Shown piece by piece: positions 10,367 through 18,301 of a stretch of 26,819 bases of DNA. Made by a program: the position numbers and the translations under genes. Positions within the stretch are counted from its first letter, which is position 1. Every line of letters starts with the position of its first letter. Below the pieces are notes generated by a model. That model saw nothing but the letters and a program-made list of their open reading frames with translations. It did no database searches and was not told the origin of the DNA. Origin of the DNA: Stephanodiscus triporus (Eukaryota > Bacillariophyta > Thalassiosirophyceae > Thalassiosirales > Thalassiosiraceae); assembly GCA_036939755.1 (NCBI GenBank), contig JALLAZ010000064.1:1-26819 (forward strand), written 5' to 3'.

Positions 10367-12240
10367 TCACTCGTCCGATCCAGTTGCATCCGCAACATCC
10401 AAGTCCATTTTCTGCTCCCACCACCAGCGGCGCGGTATTGCCCCCCACTTCCTCTCGCCTTGCATGCATTCGTCGAGGATCGGGCGGGTAGCCACGTACA
10501 CTGCGATCGTCTGCCGACGAACATTGATATACTCTGCGATAGACCGTAGCCCGCATTCCTCCAGCACGTCCTCCAATTTCAGGTAAATCAACCGATGCCC
10601 CGGCCCCTTGTGTGGTCTGTTCACCTTTGTCATCCTATAGGCAGCGCGAATATGGAACCCCTCCAGCCTAGCCAGGGCTGTTGGTGAGAGGACCCACGAC
10701 TCGCTGCCATAAAGAAGCACGGCCTGCACCACGGCCTTGTAGAACTTCGCCGCAACGCGAGGAGAGGTGTTCTCGCTCCAAAGAACCTGCCCGACACGGG
10801 CCCAAGTGGCCCGAGCTTTCCGCAACTGAGCGCAGATTGCTTGGATGTCATCATCATCCTGCGCAAGCAGTCTCCCGAGATACTTAAAAACCTCCACCCG
10901 CTCCAACACATCCCCATGAAACAAAAACTGCTGCCGAAGGGCCAGTGCCGACGTTACCGCCGCCTCCCACTGCTGTTTCCGCTCAACCCCGATAGAACAA
11001 TCCTTTGACGTGTAATGCCGAGGGTAAAAGGGGTTGACTTGCATCCCACACTGGTGGCAATGCCGAAACTTCCCCTCCGAAGGGACTACCACCAAGTCCA
11101 TTGGATGAACATCTCGTAAGTGGCGGCGCAGGTTCCAACCATCCTTCAGGACGCCCTCGTACAGCGGGAACGGGCAGCACAATCCCCTGCCCGCTTGCCA
11201 ATGTGCGATGGTGTAGGTCGTCGGGGGTCAATCCTCCAGCAGCTCCTCGGAGATCACCTGCGACTGGTAGATGTCATGGACATCTGCAAGGTGATGGCCA
11301 AGGGAACTGGCCAGCATTACCTTCCCACATTGACGACCCTCCACCGGATGGGCATTCCATTCAGCAGCCGTAACCCTCCCGCGCTGCATTCGACAGTAGG
11401 AGTCGGCCGGGAGCTGGGTCCGTATCCGACCCGGGGTGCAAATCATCGCTTGCATTTTCTGCGTGTTTGTTTGCAGCCCCACCCGTTCGAACAACCCGAC
11501 GACAATATCCAGTGCGCGCTGGAGGAAGTCTGCGTCCCACAAAGCAAGATACGCATCATTGACATAAAAGATGGCAAAGAAGGTTGACATCAGGTCGTCC
11601 AACTCGGCCTCCTCATAATCGCCCTCTTCCCTCAGCTGCCGGAACCACTCACGGGCAACGGCATCAACAAAGATGTTGAACAGCTTGGCTGAAAGCGGGC
11701 CCCCCTGGGTCACCCCGCGACCAGCCTTGAAAGGCTGGCCATAGTTGTCCGACGCTGGGCACACCATGATGGCGTCTCGCCGGTAACTCCGGATGAGTCG
11801 AATTATCCTCGGGCCAACACCGTATTTTTCGAGAATCATGATACAGCGCTCCCGATCCATCACATCGAAAGCCTTCCTGAGGTCTAGGAAGATGCCGTAA
11901 AACGGCTGCAACTCGAGGTGCGAGAGCTGCTGGGCCAATTTGGCCTCGATGATCGCGGTCCCCATCCCGCGGTTTGCACGACACCCGCGAAGGGAATCGT
12001 GCAATGCAATGGCATCCAACCTCACATCCATTATCCGTTTGAGCACCTTCCAGATCGGCTCAAGCAGTCCAATCCCACGGAAGTCGGAAGTCCCCGCCGC
12101 CCTTCGGAATCAACACAACAATGCTCCAAAGTAGCTGGCGAGGGATCACGCCATGGGTCCAAACCGCTTGGACCAACTGGACGAACAGCCGCCAGTTATC
12201 CCCTGTGGTTTCATTGACGGGCGTCTCAGGATTAAAGTGC
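10367..12240 (-). mobile_element. Degenerate LINE-type (non-LTR) retrotransposon: reverse transcriptase and C-terminal zinc-finger region
   Basis: Reading right to left, the minus strand encodes most of a reverse transcriptase. In order there are: WRLFVQLVQAVWTHGVIPRQ and LWSIVVLIPKGGGDF (about 12210-12080); GIGLLEPIWKVLKRIMD; FLDLRKAFDVMDR, with the first catalytic Asp; GVTQGGPLSAKLFNIFVDAV; and the catalytic box, here YVND at 11566-11555 where YADD is normal. Downstream come a Cys/His region (CCPFPLYEG, RRHLRDVHP, HCHQCGMQVNP), then FKYLGRLL and VLLYGSESWVL, which are usual in the C-terminal part of LINE polymerases. The stop is at 10367. Lesions are the YADD change, an in-frame TGA at 11230-11228, a 7-bp tandem duplication at 12078-12091 that shifts the frame, and a Tyr in place of an expected zinc-binding Cys at 11161-11159. 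The 5' part (endonuclease) is missing. The clade may be Ambal-like or RTE-like, but this is uncertain. Confidence 0.85.
12078..12091 (-). repeat. 7-bp tandem duplication that breaks the reverse transcriptase frame
   Basis: The plus strand reads CGGAAGT twice in immediate succession (12078-12084 and 12085-12091). Deleting one copy joins the frame encoding IPKGGGDF to the frame encoding RGIGLLEPIWK and gives the expected sequence of this polymerase family. It is therefore a secondary mutation in the element. Confidence 0.8.
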
Positions 12241-12370
12241 TGCGTATTCTACGGTATCGTAGGGAGCAGGCCAGACCTCCTGGTTTCGAACTCTCTTTGC
12301 CATATCATGCGTATCGTCTACTACAATATCCTCTTGCCTCCACTACCTAGGCGGCAATCCAATCGCAATC

Positions 12371-12943
12371 ATGCTCAATAAACGCATGCTACTTAAAGCC
12401 ATCCTCTGGATATATTGCTCGGTTTGCCGGGAATGCGCATATGGCTTTTCAGCCCCGTTACATCGCTCTCGCATCGCGATCGATCCCATCAAATCGATGA
12501 CGCATCATCTCGTGTCGGCGACAACGCGCGACGGTGGTCGTAACGATAACGATCCCGCAACGGCTACGTGCGGCCGCAGGGAATGGACACGGTCGGCGTT
12601 TTCGTCGATGATCGCGACGACCATCGGCTTCTCCGTCGTGGGAAAAACCGAACCGGCGGCGGCGGCGGCGGCTTCCTCCTCCTCGGGCGGTGGAGAGTAC
12701 ACAATCTGGAAGACCGGACGCGCGCCCATCGTGCCGGGACAGAAGCCGAGGGACAAGGACGACATCAGGGGCACTAGGAAGGATCCGAACTTCCTGCGAT
12801 CCGTGGCCGATTGCAAGGGCAAGTGCGAGAACACTCCCGGACCGGACGGCCTGGCGAGGTCGTCGACGGAGTGCCTGTCGGCGTGTCAGGATATTTGCTG
12901 CACGACATACGAGCAGTGCACTTTTGCCATCGTTCCAAGATAA
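12371..12943 (+). CDS. Plastid-targeted, probable thylakoid-lumen Cys-rich protein (Tat substrate)
   Basis: The 190-residue single-exon protein starts at ATG 12371. Residues 1-25 form a signal peptide with a hydrophobic core (LLKAILWIYCSVC). It ends at AYG|FSAP, where Phe at +1 fits the ASAFAP-type site used for import into complex plastids. A Ser/Arg-rich transit-like segment follows. Residues 69-90 then read RREWTRSAFSSMIATTIGFSVV and lead to an Ala-rich stretch, which is a twin-arginine thylakoid signal. The mature part of about 85 residues has seven cysteines (148, 152, 168, 172, 176, 177, 183) in the pattern CxxxC...CxxxCxxxCC...C, and includes ENTPGPDGLARSS. This suggests disulfides or metal binding in the lumen. 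The function is unknown to me. The targeting call is inference from the leader. Confidence 0.75.
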   Translation: MLNKRMLLKAILWIYCSVCRECAYGFSAPLHRSRIAIDPIKSMTHHLVSATTRDGGRNDNDPATATCGRREWTRSAFSSMIATTIGFSVVGKTEPAAAAAASSSSGGGEYTIWKTGRAPIVPGQKPRDKDDIRGTRKDPNFLRSVADCKGKCENTPGPDGLARSSTECLSACQDICCTTYEQCTFAIVPR

Positions 12944-13148
12944 CCCCGAGAAAATGCGATTTAGTTTTAGGGTTACAATATGCTGGATTTGCTACGGACA
13001 TCGCCAGCTGCAAAGTATCGGGGGTAGGGGGCAGGGAGAGTTGACACTTTGAGGACTAATCAACAACTGCTATTATTTTCTCGCTAACTGGATACGCATT
13101 AAGCCGACAAAACTTATGCTAATAGCCCTTGCATCTCCATTCAATATG
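12944..13148. other. Short intergenic region between convergent genes
   Basis: This 205-bp gap separates the 3' ends of the lumen protein gene (12943) and COQ5 (13149). Nothing beyond shared 3' flanking sequence is seen. Confidence 0.4.
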
Positions 13149-14285
13149 TCACAGAGGCTTCCACCCCTCGTGCACGGCGACTATCCCTCCTGTCATATTC
13201 GTGTACCTTACGCACTCGAACCCCGCGGCCTCCATCCTCGTGACCAGCTCGTCCTGCGTGCAAAATTTTCGTATGCTCTCGACGAGATACTGATACGAAT
13301 CGCGATCGTTCGCCACCACCTCCCCCAGCTTCGGTATCACGTGGAAGGAATAGGCGTCGTACAGTTCGGCAAGGAGCGGCACGTCGTTCGTCACGTGCGA
13401 GAATTCCAAGCACAGGAACCGTCCGCCGGGCTTGAGCACGCGCAGGGCGTCCCGCAACGCCGCGTCCACGTCCGTGACGTTCCGCAGGCCGAAAGCGATG
13501 GTGTAAAGGTCGAAGGAACCGTCGTCAAAGGGCAGGGACTGCGCGTTGCCCTCCACGAACCTCAGCGAGCCGGATTCGTCCAACGGTCCAGCGCCGTACC
13601 TTCGACGCGCCCGCGCCTCGCCCACGCGCAGCATTTCCGGATTGATGTCACAAACGGTCACGGACACCTCGTCCGATCCGGAACTCTTCGCCCGCTCGAC
13701 GCAGTCGGCGGCGTCGACGAAACGGAAGGCGACGTCGCCGGTTCCGCCGGCTACGTCCAATATGGACAGCAGGGGGCGCCCTCCCTCCCCTCGATCGTTC
13801 CACGACGAGGCGGCAAGCCTCCTCACGGCCCCGGCCATGGACTTCACCCCCGTCATCCTCAGGAGCTCGTCCTTCCAGTAACGGTGCAGTCCTCCCGACA
13901 TGAAATCGTTCATGACGTCGTAATTGTCGGCCACGTTCGCGAAGACCTTCTTCACGCGTCCCTCCTTCTCGTCGATCGACACGGACTCGTAACCGAAGTG
14001 GGTTTTCGGGCCCGAGACGTAAGATCCGACGACGACGGATGGCGACGGACGCGTCGGATCGGCCGCGTCGGGGTCCGCGGCTCCCGCGGAGGACGACGAC
14101 GAGCGGCCGTGGCGATGGAGCGAAGACGGCGACGATGCCGCCGCATGACCATCCTCGGGGGTGGACGATATTATTATTCGAGGGATGCGATCGGCGGCGG
14201 CCCTCATGGATGGGACGGCGCGGCGTCGGGATGATGATGCCACGACGTTCGCCCCAAATACCCTTACGGCGGTCGTCATGATCAT
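13149..14285 (-). CDS. COQ5: 2-methoxy-6-polyprenyl-1,4-benzoquinol methylase, mitochondrial (COQ5)
   Basis: This SAM-dependent C-methyltransferase of ubiquinone synthesis converts the demethyl benzoquinol intermediate in the COQ complex on the matrix side of the mitochondrial inner membrane. The single-exon 378-residue protein starts at ATG 14285 (MIMTTAVRVFG), with an Arg/Ser/Ala-rich, acid-poor presequence over the first ~45 residues. Then come THFGYESVSIDEKEGRV at 95-111 and FANVADNYDVMNDFMSGGLH at 115-134, both hallmarks of the UbiE/COQ5 family. The SAM-binding motif I is ILDVAGGTGD (175-184); the acidic motif is CDINPEML (212-219). EGNAQSLPFDDGSFD (245-259) and LRNVTDVDAALRD follow, then RVLKPGGRFLCLEF (282-295). 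The C-terminus, MTGGIVAVHEGWKPL, is also typical. Ser/Asp-rich residues 45-90 are an extra linker. An open plus-strand frame of 372 codons over this gene is a composition shadow. Confidence 0.96.
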   Translation of the reverse strand: MIMTTAVRVFGANVVASSSRRRAVPSMRAAADRIPRIIISSTPEDGHAAASSPSSLHRHGRSSSSSAGAADPDAADPTRPSPSVVVGSYVSGPKTHFGYESVSIDEKEGRVKKVFANVADNYDVMNDFMSGGLHRYWKDELLRMTGVKSMAGAVRRLAASSWNDRGEGGRPLLSILDVAGGTGDVAFRFVDAADCVERAKSSGSDEVSVTVCDINPEMLRVGEARARRRYGAGPLDESGSLRFVEGNAQSLPFDDGSFDLYTIAFGLRNVTDVDAALRDALRVLKPGGRFLCLEFSHVTNDVPLLAELYDAYSFHVIPKLGEVVANDRDSYQYLVESIRKFCTQDELVTRMEAAGFECVRYTNMTGGIVAVHEGWKPL

Positions 14286-14512
14286 TGTTTAGGGCTAGTA
14301 TGTCGTGCTGAGCCAGCAGGAAAGATATGAGTGGTTTTAGTCTTATGTATCTACCGTAGGTAGGGTTGAACAATTCCACACATCATAACACCCTACTATG
14401 CAGGAAGTCTCACTAATTGGGGCATAGGTTGATTATGACTATTGGACAGTATGGCTAAACTTACATCTACATCTTGTATGAGAATGACTGAAACGCGTCC
14501 TAATTTTTCACG
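14286..14512. promoter_or_regulatory. Upstream region of COQ5 and 3' flank of the dioxygenase gene
   Basis: Both neighbours are on the minus strand. This 227-bp gap holds the COQ5 promoter and the end of the upstream gene. The imperfect palindrome CTACCGTAGGTAG is visible near 14350-14362. No other element can be assigned. Confidence 0.35.
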
Positions 14513-16123
14513 TCATTGATCGGCCGTCGTCGTTGTCGAGCCACACGCCGCGCCGTCCTCGCCCCCGCGCATCTCGCCAAAAAGGAACGTCAGGTTTATC
14601 CTCCCATTCTCGTACCCACTCCTGAATCTGTACCTCTCGGTCTGATGGAACAACGCTGAATCGAAAATCACCGCCCGATTGGGCCTGTGATGGACGGTGA
14701 CGTTCGCGAAGTCCGTCGGTCGGAGCAATCTCTCGACGACGAGGTCTGTGTCGGTGTTGTAGGACTCGAAAGTCCAGTCCGACGGCGGCCTGGCCGTGTA
14801 CACGATCATCCCCCCCCCGTATCCCTCCTCCTCGAGGTCCGCGCCGTCCGCGCTAAGCCATACGTTGACGTTCACCGCCGCCATGTCCGCGTGGAGGTTG
14901 ATCCCATCCTCCCACTCGCTGTCGTACTTGTACGCCCACATGTACCGAAGCGGATGTCCCTCCATTATTCGCGGCATGCTCTGATGTATCTCCCTCGCGA
15001 CCTGGAGGAAGATCGGATCGTGGAGGCCGTCGTCGATGTACGATCCGACGTACTTGCCGAATCGGAGCGGCGTCTTCGTCTGGAACCAGTGCGTATTCCG
15101 TAGCAGGAGATCGCGCAGGATTGACAGCGTCCCCGGCGCGAGGAGGTCGTCGATCACGACAACCCCCGGCGCGGACGTCCCGACTGTCGTCGTCTTCGTC
15201 GTCTTCGTCGTCCTCGTCGTCGTCGTCGACGTCCCGTCGGCGGATGCGAACTCCTCGCGTCGTCGATGATCCGCGACCATTTCCCCCCCCCCCCCCTCGC
15301 AGAACCATTCCCCCTGCACGGCGTCCCAATCCAATCCCTCGTCGAGCAGATTGGCCCGTCCCCTCCACTCCGGATCGATCTCGTCGGACGTCGTCGAGTA
15401 GAGCGCAACGTTGTACACGTCCCCCATCCCCCGCGTCGTAATATCCTCGTTCGTGAACGCGTACAGCCCGTCCGTCGACGTCAGCGCGTCGAGCGGCGGC
15501 ACCCCCTCGAGCACGGCCTCGTAGGCGGGCCCGACGACATCCCGGAAGTACGCCGACGCGATGCGATCATCCGTCGAATCGAGGATATTCGCTAGGTAAT
15601 GCGCCTGCCCGAGGTCGTGCCTTAGCTTGTATTCCGACGTGTACGAGTTCCCTCCCCCCCGCGAGACGATGGCCGCGGGAAGCTCCCTCCCCCCCCTCCT
15701 CTTCCCGTGATGACGACGACGATGACGCGCGCCGCGACGACGGTAGACGTTCGACAGGGCCCAGTGCAGTCCGTCGAGGTCGTACGTAGAGAAGAAGTGC
15801 GCGACGTCGTCGGCCCCGACGATCGGGGGGAAGTGGACCGAGGAGGGATCGTCGTCATCATCGTAGTCGTAATAGTCGTCCCTCTCCTCCTCCTCCTCCT
15901 CCTCCTCTTCCTCATCGTCTTCGCCCGCATCGTCTCGACGGCCTAGGAGGTCGATGTCGTCGCATACGTCGTCGCCCTCGGGAACTATTGCCGCGACGTC
16001 GTTGGCGTCCACGGGCGCGCTGTGGAGGAGGAGGAGGAGGAGCAGGGACGACGAGACGACGAACGGCGGCACCGCGATCGATCGGCGGCGGCGATATGAC
16101 GATGCTTTCGCCGAGGCTGCCAT
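14513..16123 (-). CDS. Secretory-pathway 2-oxoglutarate/Fe(II) dioxygenase (prolyl 4-hydroxylase-like)
   Basis: The frame is open from ATG 16192 (559 residues). The ATG at 16123 gives the better leader: MAASAKASSYRRRR, a hydrophobic core VVSSSLLLLLLLHSAP, and a cleavage site near VDA|NDV. I prefer that start (536 residues). Next is a very acidic stretch (a run of Glu and a run of Asp) and a Thr/Lys linker encoded by a GTC/TTC microsatellite at about 15180-15232. The catalytic domain is C-terminal. Counting from 16192, the HxD pair is H434/D436 in INLHADMAAVNVNVWL, the distal His is H516 in FDSALFHQTERYRF, and R531 in GRINLTFLFG probably binds 2-oxoglutarate. The full iron triad suggests an active enzyme. 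Substrate is unknown; protein hydroxylation in the ER/Golgi is an inference. Confidence 0.85.
   Translation of the reverse strand: MAASAKASSYRRRRSIAVPPFVVSSSLLLLLLLHSAPVDANDVAAIVPEGDDVCDDIDLLGRRDDAGEDDEEEEEEEEEERDDYYDYDDDDDPSSVHFPPIVGADDVAHFFSTYDLDGLHWALSNVYRRRGARHRRRHHGKRRGGRELPAAIVSRGGGNSYTSEYKLRHDLGQAHYLANILDSTDDRIASAYFRDVVGPAYEAVLEGVPPLDALTSTDGLYAFTNEDITTRGMGDVYNVALYSTTSDEIDPEWRGRANLLDEGLDWDAVQGEWFCEGGGGEMVADHRRREEFASADGTSTTTTRTTKTTKTTTVGTSAPGVVVIDDLLAPGTLSILRDLLLRNTHWFQTKTPLRFGKYVGSYIDDGLHDPIFLQVAREIHQSMPRIMEGHPLRYMWAYKYDSEWEDGINLHADMAAVNVNVWLSADGADLEEEGYGGGMIVYTARPPSDWTFESYNTDTDLVVERLLRPTDFANVTVHHRPNRAVIFDSALFHQTERYRFRSGYENGRINLTFLFGEMRGGEDGAACGSTTTTADQ
15283..15296 (-). repeat. In-frame G14 homopolymer (C14 on the plus strand)
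   Basis: Fourteen consecutive C on the plus strand encode a Gly run (EGGGGEM) in a linker of the dioxygenase. A homopolymer of this length is prone to slippage, and both base calling and the true length in the population may vary. The frame as given is intact across it. Confidence 0.8.
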
Positions 16124-16479
16124 GACGGGAATGCGACACGGCGATGTCGTCGCGGAGCGGAGGAGGGAATCTCCCAGGCCAGGCATCATCATCCGTCATC
16201 ATCCTTTCCTTGCCGGTTGGCGGCTGGACCGGATGTATGGTAACACCTATCAGACTTCAGTGTCGCGCCAAAAATGAATTGCCGTTAGGCTTAAGCAAAG
16301 TATCTTGAGATTCACTTGTGATGATAACAAATAGAGGTTATTTACGTGAAGTCATAAAAAAGGAGGAGTTCAATACCTCATGAGGAGATCGCTTGGATAT
16401 TAGCAAATGCCTATTAAGTAGGGTTTTGAGAAACCAACACAGAGCTAGCCTCGACTCCACACATAAATCCAAGGCAACC
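16124..16479. promoter_or_regulatory. Divergent promoter region with an E2F-like site
   Basis: The region lies between the minus-strand dioxygenase and the plus-strand TIPIN gene. It contains GCGCCAAAA at about 16265-16273, the reverse complement of TTTTGGCGC, matching the E2F/DP consensus TTTSGCGC. It sits about 206 bp upstream of the TIPIN start. The last ~80 bp before 16480 are A-rich and likely 5' leader. Binding is inferred from the motif. Confidence 0.45.
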
Positions 16480-18150
16480 ATGTCGTCCTACGCCGCCGCC
16501 GACCGCCCCGCCGCCTCCCACTACAGCCGATACGACGACGACCTCGACTCCGAAGAGGAGGAGGAGGAACGTCTCCTCTCCGAGCAACACGGCGAGGCCT
16601 ACGACAGCGAGGACGCCGCCGGTCCGAAACGCAAACGCGGCTCCAGGACCCAGGCCAACGCCACCCTCACCGAGGAGGACGCGGCCGCGGCGAAAGAATT
16701 CGAGGAGACTGTCCGAGCCAAGAAGGCGTTACGCCCATCGCTCCAGCCGTCCGACCTCAAGAGCCCCGGCGGACTGCTCTTCGTGCGTCGGTCGTTCCCC
16801 TCCCAGCTCGCGAGGTACCGTCAGGCGTCGTCGTCATCCCTCCCGTCCAAGGTTCGAGGCGCGGGGATCAAATCGAACGAGCTGGCGCGGAAGATGAACG
16901 TCGCGTCCCAGATCAACGCCGCGGCGAGGTACTCCCGGTCGCTGATGGGGGCGTATCGCGACTGGGCGCGCGAGCTCGCCCCGTCCCTCGCGGCGGAGGA
17001 CGCCCTCCTGAAGATCGAGGACCTTGGCTCGAAGAGGGAGGTCAAGGATTACCTGCAGTTGATGCGGGATGAATTCCGCAAAGAGTATTTGACGGGTATT
17101 TACGGAGAGGAAAAGGCGGGGAGGATATTGAACGAGCTAGAGCACGGGCTGAGGACGCAGCGCCCGGCGGAGGACGATTACTACGGGACGGCGGGAGGAG
17201 GAGGGGAAAGGGCGAGCGTGGCGCCAAGGATGGGATTCGCCGTTTCGAACGACGAGGCCGACTTCGAGGGAGATGTGTCGGATACTCCACTGTCTTCTCC
17301 ACCGGCAACGGTGGCGGCGGTGGCCAATCCATATACCAGTACGAACAAATATGGTGTCACTGCGTCCTCGGCCGAAACTAGTTTTCCTGCACAAGCAGCC
17401 GAAGACAATGATGGGTTTTCTCCCCGTGTCGATGTAGATACGCGCGCCGAGGTAGGCGGGGAGGAAGAGGACGAGGAGTCAGAAGCAACCTTCTCCGTGA
17501 ATGGCGAGAATGAAATCAATGTCACCAATGCTGACATCTCTTCAGAGTTTCTTGCTGGGGAGTGGGCGATGGAAGACGATGCTGCGTCAACAGCTGCACC
17601 GACCGCAGAGGGAGATAATGGAACTGAAGCTTCTGCCCTAGAAGCTATTGATAATACTGAATCTGGCAATGGACCGAAGACTCAAGAAAATAAAATGAAT
17701 ATTTCTGCCGAGGATCAGCAAGGCGATCTCGATGAGATCAATGAAAACACATCCGACGACATGAAACTGAATGCCAACGATGACAACGATATTGATGGAG
17801 GAAATCTCCCTAATAGAAGTGAATTCCTTACTGTTGATGGTAAGACTCAGGAGACGCTCACCCTTATGGAATCTCAGCTCGACAATTATGATGAGTACTC
17901 ACAAGATGAGCGCTTTTCTCAGATCAGCGAGAAGTTGGCTGGCGAGGCACCTACACAGATACCATGCACCCAAGATGACCGATTCTCTCAGACTCAAGAT
18001 GATCGATTTTCCCACGAGGATAACACGGCCGATGAACGATTTTCTCAGGTCACACAGGGAATGTTCGAAGTGGATGCGGAAGACAGCAAAGGTGATGCAG
18101 GTGATGAAGGTGGAAATAATCCTTGCTTGGAATTGGGACAAACGTATTAG
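16480..18150 (+). CDS. TIPIN: TIPIN/Csm3/Swi3 homologue, replication fork protection complex subunit
   Basis: The partner of Timeless/Tof1/Swi1 in the fork protection complex acts in the nucleus, where it stabilises stalled forks and promotes S-phase checkpoint signalling. The 556-residue single-exon protein starts at ATG 16480 (MSSYAAADRP). The N-terminus is acidic, followed by a basic PKRKRG signal at about 49-54. The Swi3 domain spans about residues 82-200: LRPSLQPSDLKSPGGLLFVRRSF, a helix around ARKMNVASQINAAARYSRSLMGAYRDWARELAPSL, and then IEDLGSKREVKDYLQLMRDEF. These match the order of conserved blocks in Swi3. The rest is acidic and probably disordered. It ends in a dense SQ/TQ cluster (about 456-526) with four D(E/D)RFS(Q/H) repeats. 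Vertebrate TIPIN binds RPA through a C-terminal motif; whether this repeat does so is unknown. The upstream E2F-like site fits S-phase expression. Confidence 0.88.
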   Translation: MSSYAAADRPAASHYSRYDDDLDSEEEEEERLLSEQHGEAYDSEDAAGPKRKRGSRTQANATLTEEDAAAAKEFEETVRAKKALRPSLQPSDLKSPGGLLFVRRSFPSQLARYRQASSSSLPSKVRGAGIKSNELARKMNVASQINAAARYSRSLMGAYRDWARELAPSLAAEDALLKIEDLGSKREVKDYLQLMRDEFRKEYLTGIYGEEKAGRILNELEHGLRTQRPAEDDYYGTAGGGGERASVAPRMGFAVSNDEADFEGDVSDTPLSSPPATVAAVANPYTSTNKYGVTASSAETSFPAQAAEDNDGFSPRVDVDTRAEVGGEEEDEESEATFSVNGENEINVTNADISSEFLAGEWAMEDDAASTAAPTAEGDNGTEASALEAIDNTESGNGPKTQENKMNISAEDQQGDLDEINENTSDDMKLNANDDNDIDGGNLPNRSEFLTVDGKTQETLTLMESQLDNYDEYSQDERFSQISEKLAGEAPTQIPCTQDDRFSQTQDDRFSHEDNTADERFSQVTQGMFEVDAEDSKGDAGDEGGNNPCLELGQTY

Positions 18151-18301
18151 AGTCAGTTTTTTGTTGAACAAGACCCGCGAGTGGTTTACTGTGCTCACTG
18201 GTTACGAATATTATCACTGCCTAATACAATATCCAATATCGTAACAGTAGCGCTCTTCTCGCCTTTGCCATCTGCACCCACGGCACTTGGTTATTATGGA
18301 A
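18151..18301. other. 3' flank of the TIPIN gene
   Basis: This 151-bp stretch has no coding signal. It separates the stop of the TIPIN gene from the stop of the candidate minus-strand small gene at 18302. Confidence 0.35.

Noticed and set aside
10367..12240. Treating the retroelement as a group II intron or retron reverse transcriptase
   Set aside because: The FKYLG and LLYGSESW blocks with C-terminal Cys/His motifs fit LINE-type elements. There is no intron RNA structure or maturase domain visible.
12340..13060. Antisense frames over the lumen protein gene
   Set aside because: The plus-strand leader peptides and Cys pattern make the sense gene clear.
13116..14234. 372-codon open frame on the plus strand
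   Set aside because: It lies exactly antisense to COQ5, whose motifs are unmistakable, and its His/Arg/Val-rich composition is the mirror of the coding strand.
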